Source: G963720475 sp963720475
GTDB lineage: Bacteria; Actinomycetota; Thermoleophilia; Solirubrobacterales; Thermoleophilaceae
Direction of reading: 5' to 3'
NCBI GenBank assembly: GCA_963720475.1
Contig: OY970394.1
Coordinates: 186,001 to 250,000 of the forward strand
DNA length: 64,000 bases
Shown here: one piece after another, positions 19,019 through 27,588 of the stretch
How the letters are laid out: every line of letters begins with the position of its first letter
Position numbering within the stretch: the stretch's first letter is position 1
The notes under the pieces: generated by a model
What the model saw: the letters and a program-made list of their open reading frames with translations, nothing else
Told to the model about the DNA's origin: nothing
Databases searched by the model: none
Made by a program: the position numbers and the translations under genes

Positions 19019-19895
19019 GGGACTTTTGGAACCTGGTTCGGCGGCAGCATGGGGTGATCGCGCGATGGCAGCTGTTGAAGCTCGGGTTCAGCCGCATCTG
19101 ATTCACCAACGGATCTCGAACGGCAGGTTGCATCCGATCTGGCGTGGTGTGTATGCCGTCGGGCGGCCGGAGGTGTCTCGTGAGGGACGTTGGATGGCGG
19201 CGGTGCTTGCCTGCGGGGCCGGCGCCGCGCTCAGTGGCCACAGCGCCGCCGAGCACTACGGGATCCGCCTGCCGCGCACGATGATTCACGTTTCGGTGCC
19301 CGCGGACCGCAACCCACGCCGGAAGAGGGGCATACGGGTCCATCGGCGACGACTTGATCCGAGTGAGATCGTCATCAGGGATGGGATTCCAGTAACAACC
19401 CCGGTCACGACACTCGTGGACCTCGCCGCCGAACTTGGCGAGAAGCACCTCGAGGCGGCGATCAACGAGGCGGATGTGGTGGATCTGGTCCACCCCGAGA
19501 GGTTGAGGGCAGAGCTTGATCGGCTGAGTCCGCGCCCGGGACTGAGATCGCTCAGGGAGCTGCTCGACCGAAGAACGCTCGTTCTCACCCGGTCCGACCT
19601 CGAGGGACGGTTCGTTCCCATCGCGCGCGAGGCGCGCCTGGGTGAACCGGAGACACAGGTCGACGTCAACGGCTTCGAAGTCGACTTCTACTTCCCGGAC
19701 CTGGGCCTTGTGATCGAAACGGATGGCGGGCGCTTTCACCGCACGCCGGCACAACAGCGCCAGGACCGGATCCGCGATCAGGCGCACATGGTCGCCGGCA
19801 TGACGCCGCTCCGCTTCACGCATGCGCAGATCGCGTTCGAGCCCGCTTACGTCAAGCGAACCCTCGCCGCAATCGCCGAGCAGCTTGCCGCATGA
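18997..19895 (+). pseudogene. AbiEi-antitoxin-like/DUF559 protein, single-base frameshift
   Basis: The first 34 codons from ATG 18997 encode the expected wing-helix N-terminus (FWNLVRRQHGVIARWQLLKLGFSR), then hit TGA. From about 19088 the protein continues in another frame as HLIHQRISNGRLHPIWRGVYAVG, followed by an AbiEi_4-like domain and a C-terminal DUF559/Vsr-type nuclease-fold domain (VDVNGFEVDFYFPDLGLVIETDGGRFH with D and E-x-D). One missing base near 19085-19092 explains the break. Type IV toxin-antitoxin proteins of this pattern are common in actinobacteria, often with no adjacent toxin, as here. It is either an assembly error or a decayed gene. Confidence 0.75.
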
Positions 19896-19923
19896 CCCGC
19901 ACAGGGGGACTACGATCGGAAAG

Positions 19924-22341
19924 GTGACTCGCCCCACCCGCAGTGGCGCACTCGCACTCGGCGGCCTCGCGCTGCTGGGCCTGGGCCTTCCGACCGTCGT
20001 CGGCGCCGGGATCGACGTCCGCGAGCCTTCGGAGCAGGTCGGCCCGGGGCTCCAGGTCGTGCCGCGTCATGCCGAGGTCAAACTCGTGGATGTGACGGGA
20101 GGAAAGGAACTTCGCTACAAGGCGTTCGAGGACGAGAAGAACGAGTTCACGGTTTCCTTCTCGGTGTCGTCTGGCAACCTGATCCTGCGCGAGAGCCAGT
20201 CGCTCGGCAACGCTCCCGCTCCGACGGATGCCGGCGAGGGATGCGCCAACATCACCACGAGCCAGGTGAAGTGCCCGCGGCGCGGCGTCGTTTCGATGAA
20301 GCTGGAGCTCGGTGGCGGCAATGACCGCGCCGTGATCAGCCAGGGGATCACTGTGTCGGGTGGGACCGAGCCGATACCCGCGAGCATCAAGGGAGAGGAC
20401 GGGAACGACGAGATCCTCGGCGGCTCCGGCGCGGACGGGCTCGAGGGCGGCGTCGGCGACGACACGTTGGAGGGGCGCGGGGGCAGGGACAAACTCCGGG
20501 GTGGCAACAACCAAGACACGCTGCGCGGGGAGGACGACAACGACAACCTCGACGGAGGACCAGGCGGCGACACGATGGACGGGGGAGCCAACGAGTCGGA
20601 GTTCCGCGGCGACGTGGCGGACTACGGGATAAGGAGCACGCGCAACCACGTCTCGCTCGACGATGCGCGCAACGACGGGACCGATGCCAACAACAACGGC
20701 TTCGGCGAGGAGCAGGACCTGATCACGAACGTCGAGGGAGTACGCGGTGGAAGCGGCCCTGACACGATCGTCGGCAACGGCGTGATCAACGAGCTTTCCG
20801 GCGGCGCCGGCGCGGACACACTCTTCGGCCTCGGCGGCGACCAGGACTCTCTGGATGGCGGGACCGGTGCCGACGATCTGCACGGCGGTGAGGGCCTCAA
20901 CGACGCCGTCGTGAACGCCAACCGTAACGACCGGCTGCGCCTCTCGATCGGCGACGGCGCCAACGACGGCGCCGATGCGAACAACAACGGCGTGGCCGAA
21001 GAGGGCGACAACATCCGCGAAGACGTCGAGAACGTTGCCGGCGGCGGCGGTCCCGACTTCATCCTCGGCGACGGGGACCGCAACTTCCTCTCCGGCAACG
21101 CGGGGAACGACAGGATCGACGGCGCCGGCGGCGACGACCTTTTGGAGGGAAACAACGGAGACGACCGCTTCCTCGCCGGTCCGGGCGCGGACTCGATGAC
21201 TGGCGACAGCGTTGCATCCGCCGAGGGGCCACCGCCGCCGCCGTTCCGCGACATCGTCGACTACAGCGGACGGAGCACCTCCGTGAAGGCGTCGATCGGC
21301 AACATCCCCGGCGCCTCTCCCGATCTCAACCGCGACGGCGAGGACGCCAACCTCGACGGCCTCTCTGAGGAGGGCGACTTCGTCGGCTCGGACATCGAGG
21401 TCCTGATCGGCGGCAACGCGAGGGACACCTTGCGCGCCGCCGAGGCAAACAGCGGCGCGGGCGAGGGCGCCACCCTCTTCGGTGGACCCGAGAACGACAC
21501 ACTGGTCGGCGACGTCCGCCGGGACACGCTGCTCGGAGGCGCAGGCGCGGATGACCTGCGCGGTGGCGGCGCAGAGGACGCGGTCAGCTACAGCGACGTC
21601 ACCTCAAGGGTCGTCGTGACGCTCGACAACGTCCGCAACGACGGCGTCGACGCGAACTTCGACGGCGTCGCCGAGGAGTCGGACAGCGTTGGTCAGAACG
21701 GTGACGTGGAGCGCGTCTTCGGTGGTTCGGGCAACGACGACCTGACCGGCAACGACGGTCCGAACCTGCTCAACGGCGGCCCCGGCCAGGATCGCCTGCG
21801 CGCGCTCGGCGGCGCGGACACCGTCAACGCCAACGACGGCGTCGCCGACCTCGAGATCTCGTGCGGAGCCGGCGTCGATTCGGCGGTCCTCGACAACGCG
21901 GACGTAGCATTCCTCGGCGTGTTCCCGGCTGACTGCGAGGGTGGCTCGAACACGCCGAAGGGGAAGCCGAGCCCGCTCGTCGTATCGAGCAAGACGGTCA
22001 CGATGACGGACGACGGGACGGCCGTGATGAGCATCTACTGCCCGAGGCACGCGCGCGGCGGCCGCTGCAAGGGCCGGATCGAGATCGACTCGCTACCGGC
22101 GGCGGCCGGGGCCGGGGCGCTGACGAGCGCCGGGCAGGCGTTCGAGCTCGGGTCGTCGCGGTACGAGCTCGGAGCCCGCAAGCACGCCCGGATTCCCGTC
22201 GAGCTGTCGCGCGCGGGCCGGGCCCTGGTGAAGGCGCGCAAGGACGTGCGGGTCGAGGCGACCGCCACCGACGACTTCCGCGACGCCGCCGGACGCCGCC
22301 GCGACGCAATCACCACGCTGCACTTGGTGCGCGGCGACTAG
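19924..22341 (+). CDS. Large secreted RTX-repeat protein with four long modules
   Basis: 805 aa from GTG 19924, preceded by GGAAAGG. The signal peptide is LALGGLALLGLGLPTVVGAG. RTX nonapeptides (GGxGxDxLxGG type) run from about residue 155 to 660 in blocks. Between blocks are four longer modules of roughly 100 residues that share a core of NDG-x-DANxNG-xx-EExD-x-I, for example NDGTDANNNGFGEEQDLI and NDGADANNNGVAEEGDNI, which look like extra Ca2+ loops. The C-terminal 130 residues form a beta domain with CPRHARGGRCKGRIEID, similar to the protein at 3118-4158. Likely an exported, Ca2+-folded surface or matrix protein; no type I exporter is adjacent. Confidence 0.85.
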   Translation: MTRPTRSGALALGGLALLGLGLPTVVGAGIDVREPSEQVGPGLQVVPRHAEVKLVDVTGGKELRYKAFEDEKNEFTVSFSVSSGNLILRESQSLGNAPAPTDAGEGCANITTSQVKCPRRGVVSMKLELGGGNDRAVISQGITVSGGTEPIPASIKGEDGNDEILGGSGADGLEGGVGDDTLEGRGGRDKLRGGNNQDTLRGEDDNDNLDGGPGGDTMDGGANESEFRGDVADYGIRSTRNHVSLDDARNDGTDANNNGFGEEQDLITNVEGVRGGSGPDTIVGNGVINELSGGAGADTLFGLGGDQDSLDGGTGADDLHGGEGLNDAVVNANRNDRLRLSIGDGANDGADANNNGVAEEGDNIREDVENVAGGGGPDFILGDGDRNFLSGNAGNDRIDGAGGDDLLEGNNGDDRFLAGPGADSMTGDSVASAEGPPPPPFRDIVDYSGRSTSVKASIGNIPGASPDLNRDGEDANLDGLSEEGDFVGSDIEVLIGGNARDTLRAAEANSGAGEGATLFGGPENDTLVGDVRRDTLLGGAGADDLRGGGAEDAVSYSDVTSRVVVTLDNVRNDGVDANFDGVAEESDSVGQNGDVERVFGGSGNDDLTGNDGPNLLNGGPGQDRLRALGGADTVNANDGVADLEISCGAGVDSAVLDNADVAFLGVFPADCEGGSNTPKGKPSPLVVSSKTVTMTDDGTAVMSIYCPRHARGGRCKGRIEIDSLPAAAGAGALTSAGQAFELGSSRYELGARKHARIPVELSRAGRALVKARKDVRVEATATDDFRDAAGRRRDAITTLHLVRGD

Positions 22342-22382
22342 CTTCGCCCTCCTCGTCAGCGCGAGCCGCATAGAATCGCGCC

Positions 22383-22403
22383 GCCCCGCGAAATCCGCGG
22401 GGC
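22383..22403 (+). other. 8-bp hairpin between RTX gene and sdhA
   Basis: GCCCCGCG (22383-22390) pairs with CGCGGGGC (22396-22403) around AAATC. It sits 42 bases after the RTX stop and 25 bases before sdhA, so it may end RTX transcription or lie in the sdhA leader. No T run follows. Confidence 0.5.
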
Positions 22404-22428
22404 GCTTCACGCACGGAGACCTCTCAAG

Positions 22429-24120
22429 ATGCCCCAGTACGACGTGCTAGTCATCGGAGCCGGCCTGGCCGGGCAGCGCGCGGCGCTCGCCGCGGCTGAG
22501 GGCGGGGCTTCGGTCGGGATCCTGTCGAAGGTCCACCCGGTCCGCTCGCACTCGAACGCGGCCCAGGGCGGCATCAACGCGGCGCTCAATCCCGAGGACT
22601 CGTGGGAATCGCATGCGTTCGACACCGTCAAGGGCTCCGACTACCTAGGCGACCAGGACGCGATCGAGATCATGTGCCGCGAGGCGCCGCAGGAGCTGCT
22701 CGACCTCGAGCACGAGGGAGTCACCTTCCACCGCAACGAGGAGGGCCGCCTCGGCACGCGCGCATTCGGTGGCGCCTCCGCAGCGCGCACCTACTACGTC
22801 GCCGACATCACCGGCCAGGCGATCCTCCACGTCCTCTACGAGCAGCTGATGAAGGTCGAGACCGAGGTCACGCGCCACGAGGAGTGGTTCGTCACCTCGC
22901 TCGTACGCGAGGATGGCGGTGGCCGGATCGCGGGCGCGGTCGTGCGAAACATCCGCGACGGCTCGATGGAGCTGTTCGGCGCGAAGACCGTGATCCTCGC
23001 CTCCGGGGGCAACGGGCAGGTCTACAACCCGACCACGAACGCGCTGATCTGCACCGGCGACGGGATCGCGCAGGCCTACAGGATCGGCGCCGCGCTGATG
23101 GACATGGAGATGGTCCAGTACCACCCGACGACGCTCCAGGGCAACGGCCTCCTGATCACCGAAGGCGCCCGCGGCGAGGGCGCGCACCTCTACAACGCGA
23201 ACGGCGAGCGCTTCATGGAGAAATACGCACCGAACAAGATGGAGCTCGCCTCGCGCGACGTGGTTTCCCGTGCCGAGCAGACCGAGATCAACGAGGGCCG
23301 CGGCTTCCCCGACGGCACCGTCGCGCTCGACATCACCGTCGTCGACAAGAAGCGCATCCACGAGGCGCTGCGTGAGATCGTCAACGTCGGGCGCGACTTC
23401 GCCGGCGTGGACATCACGAAGGAGCCGATCCACATCAAGCCCGGCAACCACTACACGATGGGCGGGATCAAGACCGACACCGACGGCCGCACCGAGATCG
23501 ACGGCCTCTACGCCGCCGGCGAGGTCGCCTGCGTATCGGTCCACGGCGGCAACCGCCTCGGCGCGAACTCGCTGCTCGACACGCTGATCTTCGGCCGCCG
23601 TTCCGGCGCGCACGCCGCCGCCTACGCGGAGACGGTCTCGACGCCGGCCGCGAGCCACGCATCGCTCGCCGACGAGGAGACGAAGCTGCGCGAGGTAATC
23701 GGCCGCGAGCGCAACGGGCGCCGCGTCTCCGAGATCAAGGCGGAGCTCGGCGCCACGATGGACTCGAAGGTCGCCGTCTTCCGCGACCAGGCGGGACTCG
23801 AGGAGGCGCTGGCGAAGGTCAAAGATCTGAAGGAAGAGGCGAAGTCGGTCGCGATCGACGACAAGGGCACCGTCTTCAACCAGGATGCGCTCGGCGCGCT
23901 CGAGCTGGGCTACATGCTCGACAACGCCGAGTGCATCGTCGCCGCGGCGATCGAGCGCAAGGAGAGCCGCGGGGCGCAGTTCCGCACCGACTTCCCGGAG
24001 CGAAATGACGAGGAGTGGCTCAAACACATCACCGTTACCGCGACCGACGACGGCACGCCCGAGATCGGGTACTCCGAGGTCACGATGACCCAGTGGGAGC
24101 CACAGGAACGGACCTACTGA
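22429..24120 (+). CDS. sdhA: Succinate dehydrogenase/fumarate reductase flavoprotein subunit
   Basis: 563 aa. The N-terminal FAD motif is VIGAGLAGQRAAL, with the covalent-flavin His region VRSHSNAAQGGINAAL, the substrate-site segment VQYHPTTLQGNG and ITEGARGEGA, the catalytic Arg region near NEGRGFPDGTVALDIT, and the C-terminal GLYAAGEVACVSVHGGNRLGANSL. It oxidises succinate (or reduces fumarate) and passes electrons to SdhB. It lies 19 bases upstream of sdhB. Confidence 0.96.
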   Translation: MPQYDVLVIGAGLAGQRAALAAAEGGASVGILSKVHPVRSHSNAAQGGINAALNPEDSWESHAFDTVKGSDYLGDQDAIEIMCREAPQELLDLEHEGVTFHRNEEGRLGTRAFGGASAARTYYVADITGQAILHVLYEQLMKVETEVTRHEEWFVTSLVREDGGGRIAGAVVRNIRDGSMELFGAKTVILASGGNGQVYNPTTNALICTGDGIAQAYRIGAALMDMEMVQYHPTTLQGNGLLITEGARGEGAHLYNANGERFMEKYAPNKMELASRDVVSRAEQTEINEGRGFPDGTVALDITVVDKKRIHEALREIVNVGRDFAGVDITKEPIHIKPGNHYTMGGIKTDTDGRTEIDGLYAAGEVACVSVHGGNRLGANSLLDTLIFGRRSGAHAAAYAETVSTPAASHASLADEETKLREVIGRERNGRRVSEIKAELGATMDSKVAVFRDQAGLEEALAKVKDLKEEAKSVAIDDKGTVFNQDALGALELGYMLDNAECIVAAAIERKESRGAQFRTDFPERNDEEWLKHITVTATDDGTPEIGYSEVTMTQWEPQERTY

Positions 24121-24139
24121 GAGGATCCCCCGCAGACCG

Positions 24140-25432
24140 ATGCCCGCCTACACGCTGAAGCTCCGCCGTTTCGACCCCGACTCGGGCCAGGCCGCCTACT
24201 GGCAGGACTTCGACGTCGACCTCGAGCCCGAGCGCTCGGTGCTCGACGGCATCCTCAAGGCGCGCGCCGAAGAGGACGGCTCGATCGGCATCCGCTGCTC
24301 GTGCCAGGCGGCGATCTGCGGCTCGTGCGCGGTACGCATCAACGGCAAGGCCGCGCTTGCCTGCAACACGAAGCTCGGCGACGCGGCCAAGCGAGCCGCC
24401 GAGAACGGCTCGATCGTCGTCGAGCCGATGGGCAACATGCCGGTGCTGAAGGATCTGATCGTCGACATGGACGCGGTCCATTGGAAGAAGGTCCAGCGAG
24501 TCGTTCCGTGGCTGCTACCCGAAGGCGACCCGCCGGAGCGCGAGTACATCGTCCCGGCCGAGGCGATGATCGACGTTACGCAGGCGATGGCGTGCATCCA
24601 CTGCGGCGCGTGCGTCTCGGCGTGCCTGTCGCTCGAGGTGGACCCCGAGTTCGTCGGCCCGGCGGCGCTCGCGAAGGCTTACCGCTTCGTCGGCGATCCG
24701 CGCGACGGCGAGACCGAGGAGCGGCTGCGCGACCTCGCCGAGGACCCGCACGGAATCTACGACTGCACCCACTGCTTCGCGTGCGTCGAGGTCTGCCCGA
24801 AGGACGTCGCGCCGATGGACCAGATCATGCGCCTGCGTCGGCGCGCCACGGCCGACTACGGGATCAAGGACTCGAACAACGGCTACGGCCACGAGCACGG
24901 CTTCGTCAACATCATCGAGAAGTGGGGCACGCTCTTCGAGGCGCAGCTCCTCCCCCGCTCCTTCGGCGACGGCAGCCTGATCAAGGGTCAGCTGCGGCCG
25001 GAGGGCGCGAAGGAGCTCACGGCCTCGCTGCCGACCGTCCTGCGCGGCGTGAAGAGCGGCAAGGTCAGCCCGATCAAGGCGATCCACCACCCGAAGCTGC
25101 CTGACCAGAAGGAGGTCAAGCGGATCTTCGAGGAGATCGAGTCGAAGGACGACCGCGTCGAGCTCAACATGTACATCGTCGGCCACGAGGAGGAGGGTGC
25201 TTTGCCGGAGGAGGTCGAGCCGCGCGACGTCCACTTGGCTGCGGCCGCCGAGCCCGCAGAAGGAGGCTCGGTCGATGAAGGTCGCCTACTGGCCAGGCTG
25301 CGTCTCGCGCGGGTTCACGCCCGAGCTGCACGGCGCGATGGCGCTCGTCGCCCCGAAGCTCGACATCGAGCTGGTCGAGCTCGACCGCTCGAACTGCTGC
25401 GGGGCCGGCGTGATCGCCGAGCACAACACTGA
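24140..25432 (+). CDS. sdhB: Succinate dehydrogenase/fumarate reductase iron-sulfur subunit, long form
   Basis: The [2Fe-2S] ligands are Cys55, Cys60, Cys63 and Cys75 (CSCQAAICGSC then C). The two cubane-cluster motifs are CIHCGACVSAC and CTHCFACVEVCPKD. The protein then continues for more than 150 residues (FVNIIEKWGTLFEAQLLPRSFGDG through VELNMYIVGHEEEG), a C-terminal extension like that of subunits that pair with an SdhE/CCG-domain partner. As read, the frame runs 158 bases into sdhE and ends in an Arg-rich tail, which is probably not native. A one-base deletion here would hide a normal stop at the TGA overlapping the sdhE ATG (25275-25278). Confidence 0.93.
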   Translation: MPAYTLKLRRFDPDSGQAAYWQDFDVDLEPERSVLDGILKARAEEDGSIGIRCSCQAAICGSCAVRINGKAALACNTKLGDAAKRAAENGSIVVEPMGNMPVLKDLIVDMDAVHWKKVQRVVPWLLPEGDPPEREYIVPAEAMIDVTQAMACIHCGACVSACLSLEVDPEFVGPAALAKAYRFVGDPRDGETEERLRDLAEDPHGIYDCTHCFACVEVCPKDVAPMDQIMRLRRRATADYGIKDSNNGYGHEHGFVNIIEKWGTLFEAQLLPRSFGDGSLIKGQLRPEGAKELTASLPTVLRGVKSGKVSPIKAIHHPKLPDQKEVKRIFEEIESKDDRVELNMYIVGHEEEGALPEEVEPRDVHLAAAAEPAEGGSVDEGRLLARLRLARVHARAARRDGARRPEARHRAGRARPLELLRGRRDRRAQH

Positions 25433-26180
25433 GCTCGCCGACACGCTCAACGCGCGGACCTTCGCGATGGCGCAAGGGGTCGACGGCGCGGCGGGGATGA
25501 TGAACATCTGCTCGACCTGCCAGGGCGCGCAGTCGGAGTGCCGCGAGCGCCTCGACGCCGACGAGGACTACCGCGACAACATCATCAACCCCCACCTCAA
25601 GCCCGAGGGGCTCCACTACGAGCAGGACAGCGACTGGTGGAACAAGAACTTCCTCTGGCTGCTCGTCGAGGAGATCGGGCTCGACACGCTGCGCGAAAAG
25701 GTCGTCCGGCCGCTCGAGGGTCTGCGAATCGCACCGTTCTACGGCTGCTACATCGTCCGCCCGACTCGCCGCCTCGGCTACGGGCGCTTCCCCGAGCGCG
25801 ACACCTACCTCGAGCAGGTGATCGACGCGGTCGGCGCTACGGCCGTCCCGTACGCGGGCAGCCACAAGTGCTGCGGTTTCCCCGTGATCACGATGAACAA
25901 GGAGACCTCGCTGCGCCAGGCCGGCCGCCATATCGGCGACGCGATCGACGCCGGTGCGGACTGCATGGTCACCCCCTGCCCCCTCTGCCACCTGAACCTC
26001 GACCTTCAGCAGCCCGACGCGTCGAACTACGTCGAGCGCGACCTCGGCCTGCCGGTGCTCCACTTCCCCCAGCTCGTCGGGCTCGCGCTCGGGATCGAGC
26101 CGAAGGAGCTCGGGATGGGCAAGCACATCGTCGCCACGCGCGAGGTGCAGAAGAAGATCTCCGCGCTCGCGGCCGCCTAG
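25275..26180 (+). CDS. sdhE: SdhE/HdrB-like CCG-domain subunit
   Basis: 301 aa from ATG 25275, preceded by AAGGAGG. It has two CCG-type cysteine-rich domains. The first has WPGC, SNCCGAG and CSTC; the second has FYGCYIVRP, HKCCGFP and CPLCHLNLD. These bind Fe-S clusters in heterodisulfide reductase B and in the SdhE/MfrE subunits of type E succinate:quinone reductases and methylmenaquinol:fumarate reductase. Its position directly after sdhAB, with no sdhC/sdhD heme-anchor genes, supports a non-classical complex. (This SdhE is unrelated to the flavin-assembly factor of the same name.). Confidence 0.9.
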   Translation: MKVAYWPGCVSRGFTPELHGAMALVAPKLDIELVELDRSNCCGAGVIAEHNTELADTLNARTFAMAQGVDGAAGMMNICSTCQGAQSECRERLDADEDYRDNIINPHLKPEGLHYEQDSDWWNKNFLWLLVEEIGLDTLREKVVRPLEGLRIAPFYGCYIVRPTRRLGYGRFPERDTYLEQVIDAVGATAVPYAGSHKCCGFPVITMNKETSLRQAGRHIGDAIDAGADCMVTPCPLCHLNLDLQQPDASNYVERDLGLPVLHFPQLVGLALGIEPKELGMGKHIVATREVQKKISALAAA

Positions 26181-26209
26181 CCCTTGGGGCGAGGTAGGCT
26201 GCGCTGGCG

Positions 26210-26551
26210 ATGATGGCCGAGGCCGCAGGCTCCAAGCTCGCCGCCGGGTTCGACCCGCGCCGGCGGATCCAGCGCGACCGCTTCAACGAGTACTTCGTCT
26301 TCCTGCTGTCGTCGGTCGGCGCGTCGGTCTTCGTGCCCGTCGTGCTGCTGATCGCCCAGGTCATCTTCGAGAAGTGGGACGTCTGGGTCTTCCTCGGCGC
26401 GAGCGTGCTGCTCGAGTGGTTCCTGATCTTCGGCATCGGGCGGCCGGCGATGAAGCCGCTCGAGCGGGTCGGCTGGGCGCTGCTCTGGGGCGCGGCCGCG
26501 GCAGGCTTCGGCGCCGCCTTCTACTACTGCGTCGTAGACCCGATCCTGTAG
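26210..26551 (+). CDS. Small three-helix membrane protein after sdhE
   Basis: 113 aa (ATG 26210; a second ATG at 26213). It has a basic N-terminus (DPRRRIQRDRFNEYF) and three hydrophobic segments (VFLLSSVGASVFVPVVLLIAQV; VWVFLGASVLLEWFLIFGI; VGWALLWGAAAAGFGAAFYYCVV). It follows sdhE by 29 bases, so it could help anchor the complex; this is inference only. It has no heme-ligand histidines. It converges tail to tail with asd. Confidence 0.7.
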   Translation: MMAEAAGSKLAAGFDPRRRIQRDRFNEYFVFLLSSVGASVFVPVVLLIAQVIFEKWDVWVFLGASVLLEWFLIFGIGRPAMKPLERVGWALLWGAAAAGFGAAFYYCVVDPIL

Positions 26552-27586
26552 CTACGCCGCCGGCGCCGCGCGCAGCAGGCTCCGCTCGCGCAGCTGCTCT
26601 GCGAGCTGGACCGCGTTCGTCGCGGCGCCCTTGCGCAGGTTGTCGCCGACGACCCACAGGTTGAGGCAGCGCTCGTGCGAAGGGTCGCGGCGGATGCGAC
26701 CGACGAGCACCTGGTCCTGGCCGGCGGCATCGGTCGCGAGCGGGTAGATCCCGTCGGCGGGGTTGTCGAGCACGGTCACGCCGGGCGCCGCGCCGAGGAT
26801 CTCCCGGCACTCCTCGGGTGAGAGATCGCGCTCGGTCTGGACGTTGATCGACTCGGAATGCCCCGTGTACACGGGGACGCGCGCGCAGGTGGCCGAGATC
26901 TTCAGCTCGTCCTCCGAGCGCCCGAGGATCTTGCGCGTCTCGGCCATCATCTTGCGCTCCTCGGTCGTGTAGTCGTCGCCGTCCTTGAAGGTCTCGACCT
27001 GCGGAAGGACGTTGAACGCGATCTGGTGCGGGTAGATGCTCGGCGGGGCGAGCTCCTTCGCCTCCAGCGTCGCGAGCGTCTGGTCGTGGAGCTCCTCCAC
27101 GGCGCGCTGGCCCGTGCCCGAGACGGACTGGTAGGTGGAGACGACGACGCGCTCGATCCCGGCGGAGTCGAGGATCGGCTTGAGCGCGACGACCATCTGC
27201 ATCGTCGAGCAGTTCGGGTTCGCGACGATCCCGCGGTGCGAGTCGAGCGCCTCGGGGTTCACCTCGGCGATCACCAGCGGCACGTCGGGCTCCATCCGCC
27301 AGCGCGACGAGTTGTCGATCGCGATCGCGCCCGCCTCGGCGAAGCGCGGCGCCCATTCGCCGCTGACGCCGGAGCCGGCGGAGAGGAGCGCGACGTCGAA
27401 GCCGGCGATCGCCTCGTCGGAGAGCGGCTGGACGGTGAGCTCGGCCTCGCCGAAGTCGATCTTCCGACCCGCCGAGCGCTCGGAGGCGAACGGGACCACC
27501 TCGGTTGCCGGCAGCGCACGCTCGCGCATCACGCCGAGCATCGTCGAGCCCACGGCGCCGGTCGCGCCGACCACCGCGACGCGCAT
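26552..27586 (-). CDS. asd: Aspartate-semialdehyde dehydrogenase
   Basis: 344 aa. It has the NADP motif VVGATGAVGSTML, active-site Cys126 in NPNCST, SGTGQRAVEEL downstream, and a C-terminal hydride-transfer segment with conserved GHSESINV. It reduces aspartyl phosphate to the semialdehyde for lysine/DAP, threonine and methionine synthesis. The gene starts 2 bases after lysC ends, giving the standard lysC-asd operon. Confidence 0.96.
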   Translation of the reverse strand: MRVAVVGATGAVGSTMLGVMRERALPATEVVPFASERSAGRKIDFGEAELTVQPLSDEAIAGFDVALLSAGSGVSGEWAPRFAEAGAIAIDNSSRWRMEPDVPLVIAEVNPEALDSHRGIVANPNCSTMQMVVALKPILDSAGIERVVVSTYQSVSGTGQRAVEELHDQTLATLEAKELAPPSIYPHQIAFNVLPQVETFKDGDDYTTEERKMMAETRKILGRSEDELKISATCARVPVYTGHSESINVQTERDLSPEECREILGAAPGVTVLDNPADGIYPLATDAAGQDQVLVGRIRRDPSHERCLNLWVVGDNLRKGAATNAVQLAEQLRERSLLRAAPAA

Positions 27587-27588
27587 CG

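Noticed and set aside
22645..24027. Long minus-strand frame opposite sdhA
   Set aside because: Antisense shadow of a well-supported gene with no recognisable domain.
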